From contig NC_063259.1 of the NCBI RefSeq assembly GCF_019578655.1, positions 15,218,489 to 15,282,488 on the forward strand: 64,000 nucleotides of DNA. The letters are read 5' to 3'. Position numbers and translations under genes: made by a program. Source of the stretch: Ricinus communis. Taxonomy: Eukaryota > Streptophyta > Magnoliopsida > Malpighiales > Euphorbiaceae. Under the pieces are notes generated by a model that saw only the letters and a program-made list of their open reading frames with translations, did not search any database and was not told where the DNA came from. Shown piece after piece: positions 12,851 through 25,756 of the stretch; the stretch's first letter is position 1; every line of letters begins with the position of its first letter.

Positions 12851-15169
12851 TTTCTCTTGCTTTCTTTTTCACATACTTTTGCCAATTTAAGAATATCAAT
12901 AATAAAAAAAGAAATAATAATTAATAACAATGCATTTAAATATTAAAAAAAGTATTCTAAGCAACAATTAATATAACAAAAACAAAAATATAGTTAAAAC
13001 TGTAACTGGCATACAACTTAGTTTTCTACCTTATGGGAAATCAAGTTATGGGTTCTTGCAAGAACGTCGTGAACTTATAAAGACCCGTACTAGCCAACCT
13101 ATTCTTATCACTCACATCATTCCTTTCTTTTATGTTTTCTGTCTATCCTTATGTTTAAATCAATTTGATTTGATCCTTAGGCTTAGCCGTATGAAATAGA
13201 ATAAAGAATTTTTGATTTCTTTCCATATCAGATCCGAAAGCCTACCTATATTCTCCATTTGTAGCATTCGATATTGAAGCTTAATATTAGTTCATTCAAC
13301 TGTTAAGCATAAGAAAGTGAGAGTCGAAGATGATCTTTATCCTTTGAGACCTTGATGAGATTAACCATAAAATTTAATATGTATTAGTTATTATTCATGA
13401 TCGTGAGAGTAAGTTTGAAATTAACTTGAGCACATCTAGTATAGCTCCAGTATATTAGATATTTAAGGGTAATCTGTCTTTAATTAGCTAAGCATTCCAA
13501 TTATCAATTTCATTACTCAACCGTAAGATATTTAATAGATGAAATTCAAAGCTTTGGTTTTTAAATTTGTGTTTATTTGTGTTATATAGTTTAATTTACT
13601 TAGTTAATATTTTAATAAATATTCATCTTTTAGATAATAGTAAGCACACCCATTTTTGGTATTTGACATCCTTCTTATGGGATTAATACTCTACTAACTC
13701 TATATTACTTATTAGTGATTCATATACTTACGAATTTTACACAACACACTAGTATTATGAAAAAGATTCTGAGTCGTGGGATTTTGATTAGACATTATAA
13801 TCTGCAAGGTTGTCTAATATTTATTTTTTATGATTAGTATGAAACACTAATGATAATATAATGGTGAGATTTATGCTATTCATTATTTGATACTGAAATA
13901 AATAATAGGAGATACTTGTGTGATAAATATTATGAACAATGACATACTTGATAATAAATTACATGAAGCTTACTTCTTGCCAATAATTTATTATGAAATT
14001 TAGATGGTTTATATAATTCTTAAATTTTAAATGACAAAATTATCTTTTATATGGGTAATTAGATTTTTTTAATGCTTGTGTGTAGATTTTAGTCATGTAT
14101 TGATACTTGCATATGATAACTCTAATTAGTTAGACACGAAGATATATGTTCATTAAATAAAAAATCTATTACTTTGAAGTAAAATGAAAGATATTCTATG
14201 TAGTCATACAAATATTTAACAGTAAGTTCTTAGTAAGGCATATTGACTACTAGAAAGAATTTTCTATTGAATTATTGATGGTCAAGTAAATAATGTGATA
14301 ATGCATTAGATTAAATTAACATGGTTTGACATAACCATGACTCTAACTTAATTGGAATATGAGATAATGGAAGAATCAGTCATATAGTAATCTATATCAT
14401 AACAAGTTCAATCATGAAATAGTTTTTCATCACTGTCTGGATAGTCATGATATATTGATAGGTGTCACTTATGAGTTATAAGAACTCTAACAATATTTTG
14501 GTAATATCGCTTATTAGTGGTTATGAAGTGCCATAATGTTTTGTTAATTTAATAATGTACCTAGGAAGTTACACAAAATAAGAGACTTGCACGATCTGTA
14601 AGGTGCTAGCACACTTAAAGTCTAAACGCCTAAATAATTTGACATATTATGAGGTTAATTATAAAATAATTACAAATATGATGTGTATGCTTTTTGAAAT
14701 TTGATAATCAAACTTTTATACTTTTAAAAGTTATAATTGAATGTCTAAATTTAAAAATTATTTATATTTAAGTGTGTGGAACCAACCACTATAAAAGAAG
14801 CTCATGTGGACAAGTTAACTCTATTTTGTTTTTAGAGTAGAAGATAATCTCAACATTTAGAAAAGGTAAACTTTTTATTTAAATACTAAAGATTATAAAA
14901 ATAGATAAAAAAATATAAATAATTATTGTATATGTTAAAAACATAAGTATTAATAATTAATATTACAATCAAAATTATCATTGTCAACAGTAATTAATTT
15001 TATTTTAGATGTTTATGGTGGTGGTTGTGGAAGAGTTAGTATTGCTCAATATTAAATAAAGATTTCCTTAAAAATATCGATTAAACTATAGCGTTTGTAG
15101 TGTAATGGTAGTGGCAGCAGGGACGGTTCACTAAAAGCAAATATTTTTAAAGATTTTCTTATTATTTTA
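12851..15169. other. Intergenic DNA, probably old transposon sequence
   Basis: No open frame worth reporting. The 13050-13200 stretch (TATAAAGACCCG-like) and 14280-14850 look like transcribed leader or LTR DNA in composition, but I could not assign a family or find a partner copy in the window. Confidence 0.35.
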
Positions 15170-15178
15170 TTCTTTTTA

Positions 15179-15412
15179 GGAAAAATATGCATTTTGGCCC
15201 CTAACGTTTACCATCAGGAGCGAATTGGCCCTTATAGTATTTTTAGATATGTATAACTGAAAAGATAAGCTTTTTTCATTATTTTGGCCCCTCCACTAAT
15301 GGCAGCTCCTTAAGTTGGAGACGTTCGTTTCCTCTAAGCTGATGTAGCTTTATTTTTATATCAATTAAGCTTGTATTGAGACACAAAAATATTGACATGG
15401 CATTAAATATGT
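15179..15412 (+). repeat. Left terminal inverted repeat of the MULE
   Basis: Pairs with 20170-20402 on the other strand. Shared blocks from the outside inward include the GGCCCC/GGCCTCC step, 'ctgatg', 'cacatcagctt', 'aagcttgtatt' and 'gacatggca'. Identity is moderate, so the insertion or its family is not very recent. Confidence 0.88.
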
Positions 15413-15840
15413 CGGGAGAAAATTACCAAAAGCTTTAAACCCTCTAACTTAGTAACTTCCAGCCTATGCAAGTAAAATGCCAAATTTGACAATTCTAAAA
15501 TTCTTAACCCTAAAGTGCAATGCTATTTACTTCTCAAAACCACATTATGATGGTAAGTTAAAGGGAAATCGAGGGCGCTTCATCATTGTTGTTCAATTAG
15601 GTTTTGCTGATACATAGTAGAGATAGCTACAAGTAAAAGATAAATAAAAAAGGTTGGGAATTCTTCGGTGACGTTTTAAACTTGTTTGCATGCAGATTTA
15701 TTTGAGTTTAGAGCTTTAAAAATATGTTTTGTTTTGTTATTCGTTTTGGTTAATTTGCATTAGTTTATTAGTTAAAAAATTACTATAGTTTTAATTAGGT
15801 TAGGTGTTTTTATTCTTTATTTTATTGTTAATTTCAGAGA

Positions 15841-18800
15841 ATGGAAGAGTGTATTGATCTTATATTTAACTATGGGAGTACTTAGAAGTTAGAACCTGAA
15901 ATAAAGTATGTTGATGGTTATCAGCTAATTATTACTGATTTTGATCCTAATTTCTTAAGTTTTGTTGGAATTAAGCATAAATATATAGAATTAGGTTTGA
16001 AAAATGTTAGGAATATATTTATGTTAGAACCTAGATACGACTTAGAAAATGGCATGTAATTAGTGGAAGGTGATGAAGGAATTTAGAAAGTGCTATATTA
16101 CATAAGGAAATATAACTAGTTTGGTGAAATTGAGTTCTATACAGACCATGAAATCGATATTCTTATTTTTGCAACAAAGGATATTGAATTAGAAGGTCCA
16201 CCTAGTGGGCTTATTAGTAAGAGAGGGGTTGATTTTAATGAAATTGGGCCTGAAGGCAATGAAGGCTAGAAAGGTAGGTATGAGATTGATGAAGTTGGGC
16301 TTAACGGTGTGGCTCAGTTTGGTGAGTCATGAGCTGGAAAAGGTGAGTTACCACCTGGCTTTTGGGCTAATGAAGGTAGGGCTGCCAATGAAGAAAATGA
16401 GGCAGGTAGTTCTGCAACTAAAGTTAGGTTTGATGAAAATCCTCACATTCCAACACAAAGTAGTTAGTCAATGCAAGTGATACAGTATTAAATAGTTATG
16501 TGCATCGTACAGGGTATGTGAATGATGAGGGTGAGAGTGAGGATGATGAAGTAGAGGAATCTAGTGATTAGTTATTGATGGAGAGGCTATCCAACCACCT
16601 GAAGAGAGGGTTCATTATAATGAGGAGGATAGTCAGGGGTATTTTGTGCTTGGAATGATATTTGCAAATGCACAAGAGGTAAGAGAAGCAATTGTTTATG
16701 GTTTGAAGTTTGGTTATAAGCTTAAAACAAATCTAAATGAACCTTTTAGGTTAAGAGTGAAGTATATGAATGAAGAGGGGTGTCCATTCCATTTATTCAT
16801 TTTAAGAGATAGAAAAAAACCCTAGTTTAGCAGTTAAGACACCAGTCTCTGAGCATAGATATTTTAGGCATTTCTCAATACCAAGTGCCACAATTAAGTT
16901 CCTAGCCAAGTATTTCAAGAATAAAGTGTATAGGAATCCCAACTACAAGGTGGCAGATATACAGAAAAAAGTTGAGACTGCTTTGAAAATCAATGTCAAC
17001 TTTCATAAGTGTAAGAGACCTAAAAGGAAGATTATTGAAGAACTAGATGGGAGTTATAGGGTGGAAAGGTGGTTACAGACCTCTAATAGGTTTATATGGT
17101 TGTTTCCTTAAAGGAGTTTGTAAAAAGCAGTTGCTTACAGTTGTTGGGATTGATGGGGATGATCAGATGGTGCCTATAGCCTAGGCTGTTAGCTAAATTG
17201 GAGGTGGTTTTATGTTAGTTTAAACAGGAGTTAGAGCTTGGTGATGGGTCTAAATTCACACTAACCTCAGACATGCAAAAGGTGACCTCTTAAGCATTTT
17301 CTAAGACATTTTATTGATGTTGCATTGTCAATTCTTTATTTAGTTACTAATTGCATGAATGTTCAATCCTTGTGATCATGTAGGGTTTGGTTAATGCTAT
17401 AATATCAGTTCTTCCTTAGGTAGAGCACAATTGGTATGCTAGGCATATATTTGCTAGTTGGTCTAAGAAGTGGCATGGAGGATAACTTATGAAAAAGTTT
17501 TGGGTATGTGCTTAAAGCACATTCGAGCAAGACTTGAAGCTGAAAGTAGATGATCTTGGACAATTAAGTAAGAAGATTTAATGTGGTAACACACACCAAA
17601 CCTCCTCCTCCCCCCCCCCCGGTAACTGGTGCAGAGCTTATTTTTCAAGTAAATGCAGAAGTTATATGGTGGATAATAATATTTCTGAGAGCTTTAATTT
17701 TCAGGTTCTATTAGCAAGGCACAAGCCTATTGTAAGCATGTTGGAAGACATTAGATTGCAGTGTATGTCCAAAATAAGGGTCAACAAATTTTTTACTGAG
17801 AAATGGTTCAATGAGCGGAGTCCTTCATGCATGAGGCTGTTCCAACACAATAAAGAGAAGGCAGCTGGTTGTAAAGTGATTTTTAATGAAGATGTAAGGT
17901 ATGAAATTGGAAAGGACATGATAAACACAGTTTTTTTGGACAAGTAGTTGTGTATTTGTAGGGCATAGAAATTAACTGGAATCCCACGCTCTCATCGCAT
18001 CTGTGTTGTATACCATTCAAGACAAAACCCTCAATCTTATATATCTAAGTACTACTATAAATCAACCTTTCAGGCATTTTACTGGTATCCCCTATTACCT
18101 GTGCCTGGTAAGAAATTTATGAGAATTGATGAATTTCAGCCTATACATCCCCCACCACTACCTAAAATGAGTAGCATACCTAAAAAGAAGAGAGTTGGGG
18201 CAACAAATGAGACAACACAACAACATTAAGGCTCTAAATTAGGTAGGAAACATCAAAAGTAATTATGTGGCATATGCAAGAAAGAAGGACACAATAGGTC
18301 TAGATGTCCAAACAAAGAGAACCAAGTGACATTAAAGTTATTCTTTATCTTTAATGATAAATCTTGGTGAAATTGACTTTTTAATAGTTATTTTTATTAT
18401 GCTATTATGTTTGTGATGCTCTCCACCTTAAGGCAAAATGTAAATGTATCAACAAGAGGCAAGAATGCAACCAATTCTCAAAGATTTTATGTTTAGCCTA
18501 GACAAGAAGATACAGCTAAGAGCTTGGTAATAACATGTCTGAAGACAAAAAAGAAGCAAACAGTTGGATATGAATGCTATGTTGACCTCAATGCAGGGAG
18601 AACAAATTTTAATGTAAGTAAAAATGTATTAAAGTCAGTTAAGTTTTAATGCCATATTATGCATTTTCTTATTAAATGACATATTTCAATGTGCTTACTC
18701 ATAACCCAAAATGTCATATGAGACAGTTATAAATGAGGGTGAGGAACCAATGTATATTCAACCAGATCATGTTGTCAGATTCCCTATACCAAACAAGAAA

Positions 18801-19013
18801 GTTGAGACAAGCACAACAAAAATCAACATATACCTCCTAAGGGTATAAGGTCAATTAATTTCACAAGAGATGGCTCACAAGTGATATTTGCAACAGGCCT
18901 TCCATTCCAGCCTCAAGGTCTACAATGATCAGGGGGACCAGTAATAACAACTACCTAATTACTTGAGGAAGTTGAAAAAAGGAAGTCAAGTTTGCAAAAC
19001 AACAATTCTTAAA
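15841..19013 (+). pseudogene. MULE transposase (mudrA-like), degraded
   Basis: In order: an N-terminal PB1-like domain from MEECIDLIFNYG (15841) to ~16190; an acidic linker; a MuDR-type block GYFVLGMIFANAQEVREAI (~16640-16700) with LKFGYKLK; the DDE transposase region with FLKGVCKKQLLTVVGIDGDD (~17103-17165) and FTLTSDMQKGLVNAI; a helical segment NISESFNFQVLLARHKPIVS (17680); a SWIM-like zone (~17950-18110); a CCHC knuckle CGICKKEGHNRSRCP (~18268-18312); and a C-terminal tail with INFTRDGSQV and GLPFQP (~18855-18910), usual for this family. A 102-bp intron, 17282-17383 (GT...TAG), restores SDMQK|GLVNAI. Stops throughout are mostly TAG/TAA/TGA where Gln or Trp is expected. The frame can be followed only by switching, so no active enzyme. 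Confidence 0.85.
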
Positions 19014-19462
19014 GATTTTAGTACTTATATGTAATTGCTACTTAAACATATTAGTTATTTGTTAGTTACGTTTTCGTTACAACTTGTAATTTTCAAGTTT
19101 CATTAGAGAGTATGTACCTGGTATATGCTATTTTTATTGCAAACTTGCAATTTACAAAGTCAGTTGTTGATAGTATCTATTTATGTTACAAGTATCTATT
19201 TATGCTAAAACAACTTTGTTGCAATTCTTCAATTTATATGTTCTGTGAATAAGGCAGATGTTCCCAACTAATATTTTACAATAACATATATAACTTATAT
19301 ACAAGAGTATATATACAAATGTACCTAAATAATGCAATTTCATTCAAAATATAAAGGATAGAAGTTACATCAAATTTCTTGTGTCCAATTAGCAGAACTA
19401 CAGCTTTACATTAACTTAATTATGTCTAAATATCAAATATAACTTCTTTTCATCTTTCATCT

Positions 19463-20031
19463 TACATTAATAGCAAAACAAAAGGAACATCCAAGACACA
19501 AACAAAAGCACATAAGCTATTTTCATCTTCTTCTTTTTTAAGATTTAAACTTCAATAAAGTTGATTTTTCAAGCATTGTAACTCTTCTCATAAATCTGCA
19601 ATCTCAAATTCCATATTTTTATCTGTTTCACATCCTCTCCTTATTGCCATTAATCTTTTATTCTCAGCTAGCAATACTTTCTTATCCATTTTCAACTCAT
19701 TGATAACTTCTTTATTTTTGTCACTTAATATATGATCATGTCACATAAAGTACTCACAACTTTTAATCTGCAAACCAGCAAACCCATAGATCACATAACC
19801 AATTTAATTAATTTTTTTTTATTAATTGAGTATGAAATTTACCTTGTAATTTAGGAATCCATATTATCTTCGGCCAAGGTTTTTTTTAGTACATGATGTC
19901 CAGCGATGAACCTTCATATTCACACCCAAATATTTGTATTTACAGAACTTTTGAGGTCCCTCATAGTATATCTCTATATTTGTTCGACTCTTCCAATTTG
20001 AGCTTCTAGATGATGAAGACGATGGAACCAT
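19463..20031 (-). pseudogene. GRF-type zinc-finger gene carried by the MULE
   Basis: Begins with MVPSSSSSRSSNWKSR at 20031, a Ser-rich leader usual for small plant GRF-finger proteins, then RWTSCTKKNLGRRYYGF (compare the family pattern SWT..NPGRRFYGC), an intron of 75 bp at 19768-19842 (GTAAAT...TTGCAG on the minus strand), then KSCEYFM*HD (expected C-x-FFxWHD), a charged coiled stretch NKEVINELKMDKKVLLAENK, and a hydrophobic tail ending ...PFVLLLM at 19463. The intron position, just after the GRR block, is that of the family. Decay is clear: the first C-x-C pair reads C-K-Y, the Cys after GRRYYG is Phe, and the Trp before HD is a stop. It runs toward the transposase gene. GRF fingers bind nucleic acid; any role in transposition is inference. 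Confidence 0.7.
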
Positions 20032-20169
20032 ATCGATTTGCTTGAGGAAGAATAATGCTGAGTATTGATTAATTAGATTATCTTCCCTTAACAAATTTTA
20101 TAATGTCAGATTTTAGGATTTATAGAATTATATTGAAGCTGAGAGAGAAAGTAGATATAGAGAGAGAAT

Positions 20170-20402
20170 GAAATATGCCATGTCAGTATTTCTTGAATCC
20201 TAATACAAGCTTAACAGTGCAAAAATAAGCCACATCAGCTTAGAGAAAACATGTGTCTCCAGCTTAAGGAGCCACCATTAGTAGAGGGGCCAAAACAACA
20301 ACAAAAAAACTTATTTTTTTTAGTTATACGCACCTAAAAATACTATAAAAATCAATTTGCTCCTGATGGTAAATGTTGGAGGCCATAATACACCTTTTTC
20401 CC
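20170..20402 (-). repeat. Right terminal inverted repeat of the MULE
   Basis: Inverted copy of 15179-15412, ending ...ACACCTTTTTCCC, and followed directly by the 9-bp duplication TTCTTTTTA. It lies upstream of the minus-strand GRF-type gene and could have served as its promoter. Confidence 0.88.
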
Positions 20403-20411
20403 TTCTTTTTA

Positions 20412-21479
20412 AGTTACCTAAATTAATGATCTGATTCTAGTATTCTAGATCAGCAACTGTTATTTATCTGCTATATACACTAAATGATAAAATATTTATT
20501 AAGTGCATGTACCAAATTATAACTTTTATAAAAGTTATAATTCTAATACATATATTTATATATTGATATTTAATAATTCCAACTTAAATATAAAAGTAAG
20601 TAATTAATATCAATGTGCTAATCTTTTTAATTGATTAATTTCAAATATTTAAATATACAACACTAATTTATAAATTTTAATATTATATTTTTTCTTAATT
20701 TTAATATCATATATATAATATTGGAGCACAATTAACTTATTTCAAATAATTAATATATTTTTTTAACTACTAAGAGTATTAATAATTTTAAGTATAATAA
20801 TTATTTTTGTTTTTTATTATATGAATAATAAAATATCTACTTGTTAAGATTTCAAAAGAATTATGATACTAATTAGAAGTAAAAACAGGTAAAATTCAGA
20901 ATATTTTATAAGCATATAAAAAAAATTTTAAAAAGAGTATTTAATAATATAAAAATAAAATAATAAGGTTCTCTAATATTTATTTTAATCCAAATAATAT
21001 GTAAAATAATTAGTTAGTGAAAACTACATTTAACACTTTTTCGACTTGAACTCGATTATATACCCTACAATGAAAGTTTTAACACATAACAAAAATAGAA
21101 GATGCTAAAGTTTTTAATTGAAAAATAATTAATTATTCTTTAAAATATATTTATCACTTTAAAGCACCAACGATGGAAAACGTAAAATTAGAACAATGTT
21201 TAATAAACAAAATGCGAGATTAAAAATAATTTTGATATTTCTTACAATCTTATAAAATAAGAAAATTAAAGATTTTTGTTCTCAAAATAAAAAATTCTAA
21301 GTATTAATTATTTTAATTATTTAAGATTATAGTTTAATAATATTAGATATGCTGAATTAGACGTCGAGTTAGATTGAAAATTTTATCTTATAAAAGTTAT
21401 GTAAATCTTAATATTTTTTTAATCTAAATTTAATTATTTTGTCATTTATTTTTTAAAACTTTACGAGTCCAACTATTAT
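20412..21479. other. AT-rich intergenic DNA, nothing recognised
   Basis: Low-complexity A/T-rich sequence to the right of the MULE, without open frames or recognisable repeats. Confidence 0.5.
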
Positions 21480-21712
21480 TATTATGTGCAAAGCATATAA
21501 GTGAAAAATTAGTTGTGTTTAAGAATCTGAATTAGAACACTCCTTAGTGGAAAAAACCTTGTTAAGCATCAGAGTTTATCTTTTTTTGTGTGAAGTTCAA
21601 ACCATAATTACGATATGAGATTTTAATTAGCATTTTTGGAGTCTAATCTATCTAGACTTTGGGTGTCAAAGTGTTTATTTAAGATTTTACATTATTTGGT
21701 ATCAAAGCTGGT
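21480..21712 (+). repeat. LTR-end-like segment with tRNA-Met primer site
   Basis: TTTGGTATCAAAGCTGGTGA at 21696-21715 differs by one base from the initiator tRNA-Met primer site TGGTATCAGAGC, and what precedes it has the character of the end of an LTR. No gag follows in a readable frame. A primer-site remnant is the best reading. Confidence 0.4.
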
Positions 21713-21939
21713 GATCTAAAGTTTCAATCATCATCCTTGGAGTTTGAGTCTCTTTATTTTGGTTATTTTTTTAATTATTTCATAATTTTATGGTAATGCG
21801 TTTTTCTTTTATGTTTGCAAATTAATTATTAATTTTTTTTTGTATTTTTATTATTTTAAATTTTCTGCATCTTTATTCTTGTTCTTATGTTCGAATATTC
21901 AGATTGTTAAAAAAAAAAATTGATTACATTTTTACAAAA

Positions 21940-22070
21940 GATATGTGAAAATTTAAGACGAATCTTTTCGAAGAAAGGAAGAATAATGATGATCCATTAA
22001 GCTTGTTAATATGATCCAAGTATCTACTTACTGAATTTAACCTAGTTTCAAAAAATTGAGGCAAATACAT
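21940..22070 (+). pseudogene. Possible Ty3/gypsy pol tail fragment
   Basis: KFKTNLFEERKNNDDPL is read at ~21950-22000 and resembles the phrase (D)LRSNPFxEGxNDxxPL that ends many plant gypsy polyproteins. Nothing else of the polyprotein is visible on either side. This is a motif call only and may be chance. Confidence 0.3.
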
Positions 22071-23149
22071 TTTACTAGACTTTGTTTATTAAGTTTTGAT
22101 TGTAGAGAAACCACATTTGTTGTTAAAGATGTATAATCCTTATATGTGTTTAGAAACAATTGCGGTTGTATTACTTATGAAGAAACAATATTAATAGAGA
22201 AAATTTATCAAATTCTAAAGGTTATAAAAGAAAGATAAAATATTGTGCTTACCTATGGTATTTAATTTTTTCTTTCAATTGTTGGTTATATAAATAAAGA
22301 AGAAATATTTTGTAAGAGGAGTTAATAGATATTGGAATATATATGAGATTTTGAAAAATGAGTTTTCTTTTTCTAAATCCTTTTATGAACTTTATCAATT
22401 TATAAAGTCATTGGCTTCTCGCATTCAAAACGTGATTTACTATTCACCTTTTTATTTTATTATTGAGTGTGGCGTTGATATCCTTCTTTAAACCTTTAGT
22501 TTATCTTTATTATAAATATTAGTATTAGATCTTAATAATGTTAGTTCTTACTTCCATAAGTAATACTTTGAAATCAAATGATGCAAACTACAATATTTAT
22601 ATTTTGATATTTTACAATTATATGGAATTGCAAACTCCAACACATGTATTTTGAAACCCTACACCAATAATATGAAATTAATCATGTTTAACCTAATCTG
22701 TAACAATTTTCTAAATGTATAAATTTTAAAGGCATTTAACAATACTAAATTTAAGTGTGGAAAAAAAATAAAGTTTTTTAACTAAAATAAAATAAACATA
22801 ATGTTTCTATTATTTCATACTAACAATCTTTTTTTAAAATAATTTTTTATAATTATTAGTCACTTTTATATATCTAATTCAATATTAATTGTTTCTTTTT
22901 TTTTTTTTTTTATCTTTGTGTTGGAATATGTATAATGAATTTTGTAGGTTTAACTTTTTTTCTTATAGTTAAGCCTATTAAATACTTTATTAATCCAAGT
23001 GAGCTACTACAAAAAGATAGTTAATATGAAATATAATTTATTTGAAAATATATCAGAATTCAAAAGTATAAAAGTTAATTAAACACAGAAAAATAAAAAA
23101 AAAAATTGACAGATTAAGGATGCGTTGAATAGAATTGAATGAAACCTGA
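22071..23149. other. AT-rich intergenic DNA, nothing recognised
   Basis: A poly-T run at 22897-22911 and other low-complexity tracts; no coding signal. Confidence 0.45.
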
Positions 23150-24060
23150 CTTGAGCTAAGCTCTAATGCCAAATGGTACAAATTCTATCTATAGAGAAAT
23201 GAAACCTGATAATAATAAGAATCATAACACGTGCTCACAAAAAAAAAAATTTACAATCTAGTTTAAAACAAACCAAATAAAGCTAGACCTGTTGTTTATA
23301 AAGAAACAAGAACCTAGATTATAAGATGCCATAATATATTACTTGGAAGATAGAACGATAAGTGAAATAGTCATTCGCCATGAACCTCAAGGTTCAATAA
23401 GAACTAATGTCATTGCTAGAGGCAAAGAGAATACTCTCTATTTATTTATTTCACTTAATTATTTTTCTCTGTAAAGAGAAAGATACATATATACAATCAC
23501 TAAAATTAGACAAATCCTAATTCTGAAAATAAACAAGGTAATTAAACTATAATCATAAAACAAATAAATTTTGGGCTTAACTTGAAGAGTTTAGGCCAAT
23601 TATATCAAAACAAACTAAAATAAAATACAAATTAAATTTGGACTTAAATAAATATAGCTAGAGCTTAAATACATTTTCAAACATTTGATATAAAATAAAA
23701 CAAAGCTAGATAAACTAAATTAGAATCCAAGCAACGACGCCTATCCCTCTCGCACCACATGTCAAGATATTGTTTTCTAGAAGCTTAAAATTGTGATCCT
23801 TTTTAACCCTAAACCTAAGAGAACTAGTTGAAGCTCAAAATATGAAAGTTCCACATCGATTAGCTTTACAATACCTTTTGAATCGCCTTAATCCAAGTTT
23901 TGTAAAGTAAATTATGCCTAAAATAATAAGTAGTGCTCTAGAACTAGAAATCAACATTACTCAAACTATGATTTGGCTATTTTTGTAAGACTAACCTCAA
24001 AAAGGTCTAAGGTCTTATATCAATACATGATTCTCTAAGGTTAATTCCCCTTAGCTCAAC
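23150..24060 (-). repeat. Possible LTR on the minus strand with decayed primer site
   Basis: On the minus strand, TTTGGCATTAGAGCTTAGCT (near 23153-23172) is a decayed tRNA-Met primer site of the usual form TTGGTATCAGAGCTTAGCTC. An LTR would then lie to its right. That DNA is anonymous but contains a phrase common in LTRs ('gctaatcgatgtggaactttc' region, near 23850). The far boundary is arbitrary. Confidence 0.3.
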
Positions 24061-24099
24061 CTTCAATATCTTATTTTATTAAAATGAGCTTTATCAGAC

Positions 24100-24540
24100 A
24101 GCTACTTTAACCCGGATTGACACATGGTGTCATTTACCCTTGACGTATAAGACATGCCATTTACTCTTTTTGATATAAGAAATCGGTGGCTCAAATGGTA
24201 CATTTATACTATTAAATTTCATGATTGAGCAACACCATGAGTATCTTTTTCTCTCTATAGATAGCAACGACTGTCTACTATAAAAGGCCTGACTAATGCA
24301 CAATTTCGTACTATAAAGAGTCATTTTATCCTTTTCCAATCTGAAACAAGAACCTACTCAATTCAATCTATTCTTTAACTTAGGCGCAGAGGCTCTTTGC
24401 ACACTGGCTAAAGACTTCTTTGTTCATCCGCAAGAATCAGTCTTATTGCAATTCAAGATTCATACATATTATTAATAGATTAGGGGGCATTCAATGCCTT
24501 CTCGAGCAACTTTGTTCATTTATATCCAACAATTAAGAGC
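24100..24540. other. Unassigned segment with LTR- or promoter-like content
   Basis: Less AT-rich than its surroundings, with a good TATA-like CTATAAAAGGCC at 24277-24288 followed by a leader-like tract. It may be an LTR fragment. No second copy, primer site or polypurine tract was found, so the identity is open. Confidence 0.25.
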
Positions 24541-25718
24541 AATTTAGGATTTAAATGGAGTTTTCCCTCTTTGATTGACAAGAAAATACGTAGACTAACG
24601 ATAAATGGATAAAAAAACTAATGAAAGGGAGAAATAATAAACAAGAGATATATTGAGGAGTCTTTGTACAATTATAAAAAATAGAGGGATGAACTAGCAT
24701 AAATGTCTAAATTCAGGGGGGGAATAAAAAATTTTGATGCCATGCGACATCTCGATCTTGAAATTCTTGGGAATATTCTTTGCATCGCAAATAAATTCCT
24801 TTTGTATGATTGGGAACCCAAAGTTGAATTAGGGATAAATAAAAACTCAATAGGAAGAAAAGTCCACTTTTTTCTTTTTCTTATTTTCAACAGCCAAATA
24901 TCACAAGATCTATATTATTGATTTGTACCAACTTGATAATTTCTTTATTTAATTTAATAATAATAATTGAATTTGAATATATACCAATTTTTTAATTTAC
25001 TATTTCTCTTGATGCCGTTATTTAAATTCTACTGTTTTTTTTTACTATATGTATAATTAACTAAGAAATTATATCTTTTTTAGTGTTGAATTACTTTCAC
25101 TATTTGAATCCATGAAGCTATGAATTTAAGAAGGTTTTTGGGTCAACCATTTAAAATTATTTATTAATTTTCATGACGAATTTAAATTTCTTTGTATTTT
25201 ATATTCCAATTGAATCATTCCTTTTAATTTAGAAATATTTTTAATTTAAATTTCATTTTCTTTTTTCAAAGTGTTTATATCATTTGATTCATAAAAAGTA
25301 AATCAATGTACTATTTAAACTCAGACTAAATTTATTTCAGCTTACTAATAAATTAAATAAGCAAAGATCAATCATAGTTCCAAACTGAGTTATTTTAAAG
25401 CTTTAGTTGGAAGTATGTAAAGGGTCCAAAATTTATATTCTATATGATTAATTTAGAAACATACACATATGATCAACATATATCCCACCATAAATAATTG
25501 TTTTTTTTTCTTTCAATCAACCACAATTAATTGTTAAACATATATAAAAATTGTTATTAAATCTTTTTAATGATAGAAAAAACAACTTTAAATAATTTAA
25601 TTTATTTAAGCAGCTAATAAAGTTCATAAACAAATTTGAACTTATTTAAATCATTATCAAATCAAATTGAAGAATAATTAGATTATTCAAAGTCATGCTC
25701 GATTAGGCTTAAATTTAA

Positions 25719-25756
<38 letters not shown>

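Larger units (their letters stand above)
15179..20402 (+). mobile_element. Mutator-like element (MULE), 5.2 kb, with long TIRs
   Basis: A complete element by structure. The two ends are inverted copies of about 230 bp: GGAAAAATATGCATTTTGGC at the left and, on the opposite strand at the right, GGGAAAAAGGTGTATTATGG, continuing through shared blocks such as 'agcttgtatt' and 'gacatggcat'. The 9-bp sequence TTCTTTTTA stands immediately outside both ends (15170-15178 and 20403-20411), a perfect target-site duplication of the length typical for Mutator. Inside are a degraded transposase (plus strand) and a convergent GRF-type zinc-finger gene (minus strand). The layout recalls maize MuDR, with one transposase and one accessory gene transcribed toward each other. 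Both genes carry stops, so the copy is not autonomous now. Confidence 0.92.

Noticed and set aside
16205..16480. Met/Leu-rich 91-codon frame within the MULE
   Set aside because: Out-of-frame shadow of the acidic linker of the transposase, which reads better in another frame.
19864..20094. Start of the GRF-type gene at the upstream ATG (20094)
   Set aside because: The stretch before MVPSSSSS does not resemble the family, whose proteins start at the Ser-rich leader, so 20031 was preferred.
24672..24921. Open frames on both strands of ~72 codons
   Set aside because: They overlap on opposite strands, match no family I know and lie in AT-rich DNA without other gene signals.
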